From an uncultured Clostridia bacterium (lineage in GTDB: Bacteria > Bacillota > Clostridia > Christensenellales > Borkfalkiaceae), in assembly GCA_946055105.1 (NCBI GenBank), contig CAMGEK010000003.1:1-49529 (forward strand): 49,529 bases of DNA, written 5' to 3'. Of the stretch, positions 1 to 7,834 are shown piece by piece (the first letter of the stretch is position 1; each line of letters opens with the position of its first letter). Position numbers and translations under genes: made by a program. Under the pieces are notes generated by a model. That model was not told where the DNA came from. It saw only the letters and a list, made by a program, of their open reading frames with translations, and did not search any database.

Positions 1-54
1 ACCCCTGACCTTTTGAATGCCATTCAAACGCGCTACCAACTGCGCCATAACCCC
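1..54 (-). tRNA. tRNA-Ala (GGC), cut by the window edge
   Basis: On the minus strand the acceptor strand GGGGTTA is followed by T8 G9, a GCGC/GCGC D stem and an anticodon stem TTTGA/TCAAA. The seven-base loop ATGGCAT puts GGC at positions 34-36, which reads alanine codons. The first 54 tRNA bases are present. The T arm and 3' acceptor lie beyond the window start. Confidence 0.85.
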
Positions 55-134
55 GCACGCGGGCGTTTCGCGCCCGACGTCGTTATCTTATCACATGTTC
101 GCCGCGTTTGTCAATCCCTTTCCGCAAATTTGCG

Positions 135-1118
135 TTATAAACTGATCAGCAACAGCGCGAAAGGCAGCGTTGCGACGGAAAGCAGCGTTCCCGTCGTATA
201 AGCGGCGGCGGCGAGATCTTTTTCCCCGTCGAACTTTTCCGCAAACGCCACGACGCTCGCGGCGGGCGGCATCGCCATCGCGATGACGGGCGCAAGCAAA
301 ACGTAGGGATTCTCCGCGAACAAACCCGTCAGGCGGAACGGTAAAATCATGAGATAGGTGAGCCCGAAGGAGAGGACGAGCCGAACGGCGGAAGCGAGAT
401 AAATTCTTCCGTCGCAGAACAGTTTCCTCGGCGAGATCTCCGCGAGACGGATTCCGACGATCATCATCGAAAGCGGCGCGGTCATATTGCCGGTGTAGAC
501 GACGATCTGTTGCAGTTCGGACACGGCGGGCATGTTAAAAATATTGATCTGCGGAACGCAGAACAGCAGAAGTCCCGCGGCGGTTCCGATCGTGCAGGGA
601 TTCAGAAAGGCTTTTTTCAGCGAAATCTGCGATCTGTCCTGTGTGATGAGGTAAGCGCCGAGCGTCCAGAGCAGAAGATTGAACGCGGCGGTGAACACGA
701 TGACGTACATCATCGCCTCGCGGTTTCCGTCCGTAAACATATCCACGAACGGGATTCCAACAAACGCGCAGTTGGAAAACGTTCCGATAAAGACGAGCAC
801 GTCGCGCGCCTTTCGCTCTTCCGGCTTCCTCATGAACGAAAAGACGAGTTTCGCGGCGCCGAAGGTCAGAAGAATGGCGGCGAGCGACAGGAGCAAAACG
901 TACAGGAAGTTCAACAGCACCGCGCCCGAACGGGGGAGCGGATCGACCGCGAACGCCTTGATCGTCAGCATGGGCTGGCAGAGATAGAGCAGGATATTGA
1001 CGAGGGAGAGCATGCTTTCGGGGCGGACGAGATTGGCTTTGCGGAGCAAAAAACCGGGGATCGCGAACGCGATGAGCACGAGCATGATGATGAGAACTTT
1101 CACGATAATCTGAATCAT
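135..1118 (-). CDS. AEC (auxin efflux carrier) family permease
   Basis: This is a 327-residue integral membrane protein made almost entirely of hydrophobic helices, beginning with a membrane segment at about residues 5-25. The helical pattern, the length and an internal P-x-x-x-I-V-G-I-R-L-A-type segment at about residues 215-225 fit the AEC family, secondary carriers that export organic acids or other anions in bacteria. The substrate cannot be read from the sequence. It starts at ATG 1118 behind a weak purine-rich ribosome site and has its own sigma-A promoter. It is divergent from spoVT and probably monocistronic. No terminator hairpin is obvious before the tRNA. Confidence 0.85.
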   Translation of the reverse strand: MIQIIVKVLIIMLVLIAFAIPGFLLRKANLVRPESMLSLVNILLYLCQPMLTIKAFAVDPLPRSGAVLLNFLYVLLLSLAAILLTFGAAKLVFSFMRKPEERKARDVLVFIGTFSNCAFVGIPFVDMFTDGNREAMMYVIVFTAAFNLLLWTLGAYLITQDRSQISLKKAFLNPCTIGTAAGLLLFCVPQINIFNMPAVSELQQIVVYTGNMTAPLSMMIVGIRLAEISPRKLFCDGRIYLASAVRLVLSFGLTYLMILPFRLTGLFAENPYVLLAPVIAMAMPPAASVVAFAEKFDGEKDLAAAAYTTGTLLSVATLPFALLLISL

Positions 1119-1151
1119 AGAACGCCTTCGGAATCAATTTTGAACGCATAT

Positions 1152-1180
1152 ATTATAAGCTTTGAGAGAGCAAAAATCAA
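1152..1180 (-). promoter_or_regulatory. sigma-A promoter of the AEC permease gene
   Basis: On the minus strand TTGATT is separated by 17 bases from a perfect TATAAT, about 35 bases upstream of the start codon. Confidence 0.8.
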
Positions 1181-1198
1181 CCGTTTTCAACGTTCGGA

Positions 1199-1227
1199 GA
1201 ATAGAAACGCAAAACTTCCGCATAATG
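1199..1227 (+). promoter_or_regulatory. possible sigma-G type promoter of spoVT
   Basis: GAATA is followed after 17 bases by CATAATG. This is close to the forespore sigma-G pattern (GHATR, about 18 bases, CATNHTA), with one mismatch in the -10 box. spoVT is a known sigma-G gene in Bacillus, which supports the reading. The match is short and could be chance. Confidence 0.35.
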
Positions 1228-1252
1228 ACAATATACGGAGGTAAAATTTTCT

Positions 1253-1798
1253 ATGAAAGCAACGGGTATCGTTAGGAGAATCGACGAGCTCGGAAGAGTG
1301 GTGATTCCGAAGGAGATCCGCCGCACGCTTCGGATCCGCGAAGGCGATCCGCTCGAACTGTTCACCGATCGCGACGAACTGATGTTGAAAAAATATTCGC
1401 CCATCGCGTCCATCGAGCGGCTTTCGGAGGGAACGGCGAAATCGCTGAACGAACAGAGCGGGCATCTCGCCGTCATCTGCGATACGGACGGCGTATTGCA
1501 CGCCTGCGGACAGGGAAAAAAGGCGCTCGTGAGCAAGACGGTTTCGGACGAACTGACGGAAATCATGCGCTCGCGCAGAAGTTATCTGGCGAATCTTGCG
1601 GAGGGCGGCGACATCATTCCGCTTACGGGCGAAAACGAACTGACCGTTACGGCGCAGGTCATCGTTCCCATCGTGGCGGGCGGAGACTGCCTCGGCGCGG
1701 TCGCGCTCCTCTCGCAGGAAGAGGGCGCGAAGATGGAGGCTTCCGCGGTGAAGCTCGCGCGTCTGACTGCGGACATCATCGCCAATCAGTTTGAGTGA
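1253..1798 (+). CDS. spoVT: Stage V sporulation protein T
   Basis: The protein has 181 residues, about the family's usual length. Residues 1-50 are an AbrB/MazE-type swapped-hairpin DNA-binding domain, with the hallmark segment IDELGRVVIPKEIRRTLRI and the G-D-P-L-E-L continuation. Residues 55-180 form a GAF-like sensor domain. In Bacillus, SpoVT activates and represses sigma-G-dependent forespore genes and affects coat formation and germination. The ATG at 1253 follows a CGGAGGT ribosome site. It heads the conserved order spoVT, flippase (yabM/spoVB-like), mazG (yabN). Confidence 0.95.
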   Translation: MKATGIVRRIDELGRVVIPKEIRRTLRIREGDPLELFTDRDELMLKKYSPIASIERLSEGTAKSLNEQSGHLAVICDTDGVLHACGQGKKALVSKTVSDELTEIMRSRRSYLANLAEGGDIIPLTGENELTVTAQVIVPIVAGGDCLGAVALLSQEEGAKMEASAVKLARLTADIIANQFE

Positions 1799-1906
1799 GT
1801 TTTGCGGAAACGGTCGCGCTCCGAATCTTTTGCGGAAGAGGCGCGCCGTCTGCGGAGAAGTCCGCGCAAAGCGCGGCGTGCGGAACGGAAGTCCCGCGCG
1901 TACATA

Positions 1907-3295
1907 ATGAAACACGCAAGTTATCTCAAAAGCGCGGCGGTGCTCTCCTTTGGCGGGTTCGCCGCCAAGGCGATCGGGGCGCTTTATAGAATCCCGCTCG
2001 CGAATCTGCTCGGCGGATACGGCATGGGACTCTACCAGATGACGTATCCGCTTTTTTGCGTATTGCTCACGTTTTCCTCGGCGGGAATTCCCGCCGCGTT
2101 TTCGCGCGTGATCGCCCGCGAGCGCGCGGAGGGGCGCGGGCATGCCGCGACGGTGCGCGCCGCGCTCGGCATGTTTTTTCTGCTCGGCGTCTGCGGAACC
2201 CTGGTCATGGTACTGCTTGCGCCCGTACTGAGCGCCGCGCAGGGGGAGCATGCCCTGACCGTCTGTTATTACGCGCTCGCGCCGTCCGTCGCGCTCGTCG
2301 CGCTCATCGCCGTGTTCCGCGGTTATTTTCAGGGGTGCAACGACATGGCGCCGACGGCGCTCTCCGAAATTTTCGAACAGGTCGTCAAAGCCGCCGTCGG
2401 ACTGTTTTTCTCGCTGCGCTATCGGGAGGATCCCGTCAGGGCGGTCGCGTTTACGCTGATCGCGGTGACGCTGTCCGAGACGGTCGCGCTCGGGTATCTC
2501 GCGTTGCGCTATCGCGGAGAACGCCGCATGCCCTTCTGTCGGACGGTTGCGGGCGGGGAGATCGTGCGCGCGGCGGCGCCCGTCATGTTCGCTTCCGCGC
2601 TGCTGCCCCTTTCTCAGACGGTGGACAGCGTGCTCATCGTGCGCCTGCTGTCCCGTTATACCGATCGCGCGGTGACGCTGTACGGCTTATTTTCGGGCGG
2701 AGCGGTCGCGCTGATCAATCTTCCCGCGAGCGTGTGTTACGGGCTCGCCGCCGCGATCGTGCCCGCGGTGTCCGAAGCGTTTGCGCGCGGGGAGCGCGAG
2801 GAGGGGCGGCGTCGCGCGCTCTTCGCGCTCTGCGTGACGGCTGCGCTCTCGCTGCCCTGCGCGCTGTTTCTGTTTTTCTTCGCGCCCTTTACGGTGCGGG
2901 CGCTCTATTCCTCGCTCTCGCCCGCGGACGCGGCGACGCTCGTGTCGCTCGTGCGAATCGGCGCGTTTTCCGCGTTCTCGCTCCCGTGCGTGCAGACGCT
3001 CGCGGCATGCCTCACGGGAATGGGGAGAGCGAAGTACGCCGCGGCGGCGATGGCGGCGGCGATCGCGGTCAAATTCGTTCTGCAACTCGCGCTGCTGCCC
3101 GATCCCGCGCTGTCCGTCGGAGGCGCGGCGATCGCGATGACCGCCTCGTATCCGGTTGCTTTTTTCCTCGATTTGTATTATACTGTACGGGAAAGCAAAC
3201 GAGGAGAAGAGAAGTATGATTACGATCGTCGGATTGGGAGTCGAAAAGGGAGACGTCGCGGCGCGCGGATTGGAAGCGGCGCGAACGGCGGATAA
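1907..3295 (+). CDS. SpoVB/YabM-like polysaccharide or lipid flippase (MATE/MOP superfamily)
   Basis: About 462 residues with 12-14 hydrophobic helices. The N-terminal segment (SFGGFAAKAIGALYRIPLANL, then G-x-G-L-Y-Q) is typical of the polysaccharide-transporter/MurJ-like branch of the MOP superfamily. Its place between spoVT and mazG matches Bacillus yabM. Relatives move lipid-linked sugars for cell wall or spore cortex, so the substrate here is inference. I chose ATG 1907, which begins the conserved membrane segment. A TTG at 1802 would add a 35-residue Arg-rich leader that looks non-native. The last 80 bases overlap mazG, giving an odd Arg/Gly-rich tail. Confidence 0.85.
   Translation: MKHASYLKSAAVLSFGGFAAKAIGALYRIPLANLLGGYGMGLYQMTYPLFCVLLTFSSAGIPAAFSRVIARERAEGRGHAATVRAALGMFFLLGVCGTLVMVLLAPVLSAAQGEHALTVCYYALAPSVALVALIAVFRGYFQGCNDMAPTALSEIFEQVVKAAVGLFFSLRYREDPVRAVAFTLIAVTLSETVALGYLALRYRGERRMPFCRTVAGGEIVRAAAPVMFASALLPLSQTVDSVLIVRLLSRYTDRAVTLYGLFSGGAVALINLPASVCYGLAAAIVPAVSEAFARGEREEGRRRALFALCVTAALSLPCALFLFFFAPFTVRALYSSLSPADAATLVSLVRIGAFSAFSLPCVQTLAACLTGMGRAKYAAAAMAAAIAVKFVLQLALLPDPALSVGGAAIAMTASYPVAFFLDLYYTVRESKRGEEKYDYDRRIGSRKGRRRGARIGSGANGG
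3156..3184 (+). promoter_or_regulatory. sigma-A promoter of mazG inside the flippase gene
   Basis: TTGCTT, a 17-base spacer, then TATACT. The site lies within the last codons of the upstream flippase gene and 32 bases before the mazG start, so mazG-dus can be transcribed without spoVT. Confidence 0.65.
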
Positions 3296-4628
3296 AGTCG
3301 TTCTGCGCACGGGGCTGGCGCGGTCTGCGGACTCTCTGCGGGAGGCGGGAATCGCGTTTGAGACGCTGGACGGGCTTTACGAAAAGAGCCGCAATTTCGA
3401 GACTCTGAAAAAAAATCTCGCGGCGGAAGTCGTGCGGCGCGCGGCGGGTTGCGATCTCTGTTACTGCGTGGACGGCGGCGTGAGCGAGGACGGGAGCGCC
3501 GCGCTGCTCTGTAAAAGGAAGGACGTGAAAACGATCGAGGGCGTGACGAAGGGCGCATCCGCGGCGCGGAAAGCGGGGATTTTCGGGGCGGTGACCGCGG
3601 TTTCCGCCTACGAACTGAGCGAAAGCAAGCCGTCGCTCCCGCTCGTCGTGTACGACGTGGACGGAAAGGAACTGGCGGGCGACGTAAAACTCTTTCTGAC
3701 GGAGAAATTCGGCGACGAAGCGCCCGCGTGTCTGATCTGCGGGGGCGAGGCGAAGCCGATCGCGCTGTATGAAGCCGACCGCGCCGAGCGGTACGATTAC
3801 GCTTCGGCGATCGTCGTGTACGACGCGCCGTTGTTGGAGAAAAAGCGGTACGATCTCGAAGATTTTCTGGCGGTTCTGCGCCGGCTGCGCGCGCCCGACG
3901 GCTGTCCGTGGGACAGGGCGCAGACGCACGAATCCATTCGCATCAATCTCATCGAAGAGGCGTACGAACTCGCGGACGCCATCGATTGCAAAGATCCCGA
4001 TAAGATGCGGGAGGAGGCGGGCGACGTGCTCATGCAGGCGGCGTTCCACACGCTCATCGAAGAGGAGCGGGGCAATTTCACGATGACGGACGTCCTGACG
4101 GAAGTGACGGAAAAACTCATCACCCGCCATACGCACGTTTTCGGTTCGGACAAGGCGTCGGGCGCGGACGGCGCGCTCTCCGTGTGGGACAAAAATAAGA
4201 TGAAGGAAAAGCGGCAGGAGACGTTCTCGGACGCGGTGAACGACGTTCCGCAGTGTTTTCCCGCCCTTCTGCGCGCGCAGAAGATTGCAAAGCGTATGGA
4301 AAAGGGCGGCTGGAAGATCGGAACGCCCGAAGAACTCCGTTCGGCGCTGGAAGAGGCGTACGACGCGCTCGCGGCGGCGGCGAAGCGGGGCGACGGCGCG
4401 GAGGTCTCCGCGCGGCTCGGCGATTACCTGATGCAAGCGGTGCGGCTGGGGCGCGCGGCGGGAGCCGACTGCGAGCAGTCGCTTCTCGATACCGTGAAGA
4501 AGATGCAGAAACGCTATTCCGTCTTCGAAGCGCTCGCGCGCGCGGACGGAAAGGACGTGACCGCGCTGACGGAGGAAGAGCGGCGCGCGTACGAGGAGCG
4601 GTCGGAACGCGATGTGGAAGAGGCTTGA
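3216..4628 (+). CDS. mazG: MazG/YabN: tetrapyrrole-methylase domain fused to nucleoside triphosphate pyrophosphohydrolase
   Basis: 470 residues. Residues 1-200 form a SAM-dependent tetrapyrrole (corrin/porphyrin) methylase fold that begins with MITIVGLGVEKGD. The remainder holds two MazG units. The first (about 210-300) carries APDGCPWDRAQTHESI and the metal-binding acidic helices EEAYEL and EEAGDVL. The second (about 350-465) keeps the fold (LGDYLMQAVRLGRAAGAD) but lacks the Glu that normally precedes GD, so it is probably inactive. The family hydrolyses damaged or excess NTPs. The role of the methylase half is unknown. ATG 3216 follows GAGGAGAAG. The 3' end overlaps dus by 17 bases. Confidence 0.92.
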   Translation: MITIVGLGVEKGDVAARGLEAARTADKVVLRTGLARSADSLREAGIAFETLDGLYEKSRNFETLKKNLAAEVVRRAAGCDLCYCVDGGVSEDGSAALLCKRKDVKTIEGVTKGASAARKAGIFGAVTAVSAYELSESKPSLPLVVYDVDGKELAGDVKLFLTEKFGDEAPACLICGGEAKPIALYEADRAERYDYASAIVVYDAPLLEKKRYDLEDFLAVLRRLRAPDGCPWDRAQTHESIRINLIEEAYELADAIDCKDPDKMREEAGDVLMQAAFHTLIEEERGNFTMTDVLTEVTEKLITRHTHVFGSDKASGADGALSVWDKNKMKEKRQETFSDAVNDVPQCFPALLRAQKIAKRMEKGGWKIGTPEELRSALEEAYDALAAAAKRGDGAEVSARLGDYLMQAVRLGRAAGADCEQSLLDTVKKMQKRYSVFEALARADGKDVTALTEEERRAYEERSERDVEEA

Positions 4629-5580
4629 AATCGCGGGGTTGACGCTTCCGAACAACGTATTGCTCGCGCCGCTCGCAGGGTACACCAATCAGCCGTTCCG
4701 CGCCATGTGCGCGCGGCTCGGCGCGGGGCTCACGTTTACGGAGATGGTGAGCTGTAAAGGACTGCGGTACGGAAACGAAAACACGAAAGAACTGCTGTTG
4801 AGCGGCGAAGAGACGCCCAAGGCGGCGCAGATTTTCGGAAACGATCCCGAGATCATGCGCGCGGCGTGCGAGAGCGAGGCGCTCGCGCCCTTCGACCTGA
4901 TCGACGTCAACATGGGCTGTCCGATGCCCAAGATCGTCAATAACGGCGAGGGAAGCGCGCTTCTGGAAAACTTTCCGCTCGCGGAACGCGTGATCTCTTC
5001 CTGCGTGAAGAGCGGAAAGCGGATTTCCGTCAAATTCCGCGTCGGAGTTCGTCGCGGCGACCGTATCGCCGCGGAGTTCGCGCGGCTGTGCGAGGGCGCG
5101 GGCGCGTGCATGGTTACCGTTCACGGTCGCGTGCGGGAAGCGATCTATGCGGGCGAGCCGGATTACGCGGAGATCGCGCGCGCGAAAGAGGCGGTCTCCA
5201 TTCCGCTCATCGCCAACGGCGGCGTGTTTTCGCGCGCCGACGCGGAGCGCGCGATGCGCGAAACGGGCGCGGACGGAGTGATGGTCGCGCGCGCGGCGCT
5301 CGCCGATCCGCGCGTGTTCTGCGAGATTCTCGGCACGCCCCCGCCGCCGCTCGAAACGCTGTTTTTCACCCAGCTTTCCCGCACGGAGGAGCTGTACGGG
5401 GAACGGTTCGCGACGGTGTTCATGCGCAAGACGGCGGCGTTCTATACGAAGGGCGCGGAGGGCGCGGCGGAGTGGAAGCGCACGTTCTTTTCGGTGCGGA
5501 CGACCTCCGAACTGCGGGAGGTTGCGGAGCGGTTTTTTGCGGAGCGCGCGCGGGCGGCGGAAGAGGAAGGGCGCGTTTAA
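4612..5580 (+). CDS. dusB: tRNA-dihydrouridine synthase (DusB type)
   Basis: 322 residues of FMN-dependent TIM barrel. Visible family marks are LAPLAGYTNQPFR at the N-terminus and the catalytic-cysteine block NMGCPMPKIVNNGEGSALL near residue 100. Further on are KFRVG, the phosphate-binding VHGR near residue 165, and IANGGVFS followed by GADGVMVARAALADP. It reduces specific uridines in the tRNA D-loop with NAD(P)H. It starts inside the end of mazG and is translationally coupled. An intrinsic terminator follows. Confidence 0.93.
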   Translation: MWKRLEIAGLTLPNNVLLAPLAGYTNQPFRAMCARLGAGLTFTEMVSCKGLRYGNENTKELLLSGEETPKAAQIFGNDPEIMRAACESEALAPFDLIDVNMGCPMPKIVNNGEGSALLENFPLAERVISSCVKSGKRISVKFRVGVRRGDRIAAEFARLCEGAGACMVTVHGRVREAIYAGEPDYAEIARAKEAVSIPLIANGGVFSRADAERAMRETGADGVMVARAALADPRVFCEILGTPPPPLETLFFTQLSRTEELYGERFATVFMRKTAAFYTKGAEGAAEWKRTFFSVRTTSELREVAERFFAERARAAEEEGRV

Positions 5581-5638
5581 TTGCCCCGTGACGGCTGAAC
5601 GGCTTCGGTAATGTGCGGAGACTGAACGACGGATCAAA

Positions 5639-5670
5639 AGGCGTGTAAGGCGATTTACGCGCCTTTTTTT
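5639..5670 (+). terminator. intrinsic terminator after dusB
   Basis: AGGCGTGTAA and TTACGCGCCT form a stem with one G-U pair, followed by a run of seven T. Confidence 0.8.
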
Positions 5671-5711
5671 GCGTGTGGAGCGGAAAAAGTTTGAAAAACT
5701 TGCGATTTTAC

Positions 5712-5740
5712 TGTACATTTTTCAAATTCTATGGTATAAT
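5712..5740 (+). promoter_or_regulatory. sigma-A promoter of gyrB (extended -10)
   Basis: TGTACA, a 17-base spacer and TATAAT. The -10 box is preceded by TG one base away (TGGTATAAT), an extended -10 that compensates for the weak -35. Confidence 0.75.
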
Positions 5741-5757
5741 AGCGAAAAGAAAAATCG

Positions 5758-5796
5758 CGCGGAGGAAAACTCCGCGTCGCGGCACGGATTTCGCGA
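5758..5796 (+). other. gyrB 5' leader with two consecutive hairpins
   Basis: CGCGGAG (5758-5764) pairs with CTCCGCG (5770-5776) around a GAAAA loop. TCGCG (5777-5781) pairs with CGCGA (5792-5796). No T-run follows, so these look like mRNA-stabilising structures in a leader of roughly 85 bases and not an attenuator. Confidence 0.4.
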
Positions 5797-5833
5797 CGCC
5801 TTCGGGCGGCTTCGGGAAAGACAGGGAGGTCAT

Positions 5834-7747
5834 ATGGCAGAAAAAGTAGAGGGGGCTTACGGCGCCGAACAGATTCAGGTGCTCGACGGATTGGAACACA
5901 TCCGCAAGCGCCCGGGCATGTATATCAGTTCAACGGATGAAAAGGGGTTGCACCATCTCGTTCACGAGGTCGTGGACAATTCCATCGACGAAGCGCTCGC
6001 GGGATATTGCGACAGGATCGACGTGACGGTCAACGCGGACGGCTCCTGCACGGTGGAGGACAACGGCAGAGGGATTCCGACGGCGATTCACCCCAAAGAG
6101 GGCGTATCGACGGTGGAGGTCGTGTTCACCAAAGTCAACGCGGGCGGAAAGTTCGGCGGGGATTCGGGCTATAAAGTATCGAGCGGGCTTCACGGCGTGG
6201 GCGTCAAGGCGGTCAACGCGCTGTCCGAATGGCTGGAAGCGGAAGTTTATCAGAACGGTCACGTGTATAAACAGGTCTATAACCGCGGCGTGCCCCAGCG
6301 CGCGCTCGCCGTCGTGGGCGATACTGACAGAACGGGCACGAAGGTCACCTTCTTTCCCGACGCGGAAATTTTCGAGACGGTCGAATTCAAGTACGACACG
6401 CTCAAAGGGCGGCTCAAAGAGCTGGCGTTTCTCAATAAAGGGTTGAAGATCACGCTGACCGACAGACGGGAGGGCAAGGCGCGCGCGGACGAATTTCTGT
6501 ACGAAGGCGGAATCCGCGAGCTCGCCGCGGAGCTCAATCAGGGGAAAGAAGTGCTCTTTCCCGAACCGCTCTATTTTGAAGAACAGGACGGAACGACTTC
6601 CTGCGAAGTCGCGATGCAATATAACGACAGCTACAACGAAGTCATCTATTCGTACGCGAACAACGTCAACACGATCGACGGCGGCACGCACGTCGAGGGT
6701 TTGAAACTCGCGCTCACGAAGGTCATCAACGACGCGGGCAGAAAACTGAACATTCTCAAAGAGAACGACCGTCTGACGGGCGAGGACGTGCGGGAGGGGA
6801 TCACGGCGGTGGTCTCCGTCAAGCTGGAAAACGCGCAGTTCGAGTCGCAGACGAAGGACAAACTCAACAATTCCTTTATTCGCACGTTCGTCTCCAAGTG
6901 CGTGGCGGAGCGGTTCGGAACCTATATCGAAGAACATCCCTCCGAGGCGCGGGAGCTTGTTCTGCGTTGCATTACGGCGCAGAAGGCGCGGGACGCGGCG
7001 CGCTCCGCGCGGGAACTGACGCGCAGAAAGGGGGTTTTGGAGAGCACCACGCTTCCCGGGAAGCTCGCCGATTGTTCGGATAAGCGTCCCGAATTGTGCG
7101 AGATTTATATCGTCGAGGGCGACTCGGCGGGAGGTACGGCGAAACAGGGCAGAGACCGCCGTTTCCAAGCGATTCTGCCGCTGCGCGGAAAGATTCTCAA
7201 CGTGGAAAAAGTGCGGCTCAACCGCGTGCTGGAAAACGCGGAGATCAAAGCGATGATCACGGCGTTCGGGTGCGGCATTCTGGACGATTTCGACGAGAGC
7301 AAACTGCGTTACGACCGCATCATCTCCATGACGGATGCCGACGTGGACGGCTCGCACATCAGAATCCTGCTTCTGACCTTCCTGTTCCGCTATATGCGCC
7401 CGCTCATCGAACACGGGCACGTCTATTCGGCGCAGCCGCCGCTCTATAAGGCGAGCGTCAAGGGCAAAGAGGACGTATATCTGTATTCCGAGGAAGAAAA
7501 GACGGCGTACGACGCGTTGAACAACAACAAGGTGGAGTATCAGCGGTATAAAGGGCTCGGAGAAATGAGCACCGATCAGCTCTGGGACACGACGATGAAT
7601 CCCGCCACGCGCACGCTCGTCCGCGTGAGCATGAAGGACGCGGTGGAGGCGGATAAGATGTTCTCCGTTCTCATGGGCGAGAGCCCCGCTCTGCGCCGCA
7701 AGTTCATCGAAGAAAACGCGACGCTCGTCAAAGATCTGGATATCTGA
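5834..7747 (+). CDS. gyrB: DNA gyrase subunit B
   Basis: 637 residues, normal for Gram-positive GyrB. The GHKL ATPase domain shows EVVDNSIDEALAG, EDNGRGIP and GLHGVGVKAVNALSE. The TOPRIM domain shows YIVEGDSAGGTAKQGRDR and MTDADVDGSHIR. The C-terminal block YKGLGEMSTDQLWDTTMNP is typical of GyrB. With GyrA it introduces negative supercoils using ATP. ATG 5834 is set by GGGAGGT just upstream. It is co-transcribed with gyrA, 87 bases downstream. The usual neighbours dnaA, dnaN and recF are absent. Confidence 0.97.
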   Translation: MAEKVEGAYGAEQIQVLDGLEHIRKRPGMYISSTDEKGLHHLVHEVVDNSIDEALAGYCDRIDVTVNADGSCTVEDNGRGIPTAIHPKEGVSTVEVVFTKVNAGGKFGGDSGYKVSSGLHGVGVKAVNALSEWLEAEVYQNGHVYKQVYNRGVPQRALAVVGDTDRTGTKVTFFPDAEIFETVEFKYDTLKGRLKELAFLNKGLKITLTDRREGKARADEFLYEGGIRELAAELNQGKEVLFPEPLYFEEQDGTTSCEVAMQYNDSYNEVIYSYANNVNTIDGGTHVEGLKLALTKVINDAGRKLNILKENDRLTGEDVREGITAVVSVKLENAQFESQTKDKLNNSFIRTFVSKCVAERFGTYIEEHPSEARELVLRCITAQKARDAARSARELTRRKGVLESTTLPGKLADCSDKRPELCEIYIVEGDSAGGTAKQGRDRRFQAILPLRGKILNVEKVRLNRVLENAEIKAMITAFGCGILDDFDESKLRYDRIISMTDADVDGSHIRILLLTFLFRYMRPLIEHGHVYSAQPPLYKASVKGKEDVYLYSEEEKTAYDALNNNKVEYQRYKGLGEMSTDQLWDTTMNPATRTLVRVSMKDAVEADKMFSVLMGESPALRRKFIEENATLVKDLDI

Positions 7748-7834
7748 GCGGCGGCAAATCATTGATCAAGGAAGCTCCGCGCCCGCCGCAGGACGGGAAG
7801 AAAGACGAGGGAGCGCGCATCATCAGGAGAAAGT

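Noticed and set aside
1802-1906. TTG start of the flippase gene
   Set aside because: The extra 35 residues are Arg/Ser/Ala-rich and unlike the family. ATG 1907 begins the conserved sequence.
5669-5833. Upstream in-frame start of gyrB
   Set aside because: It would lie before the promoter and leader hairpins. ATG 5834 has GGGAGGT and begins the typical GyrB N-terminus.
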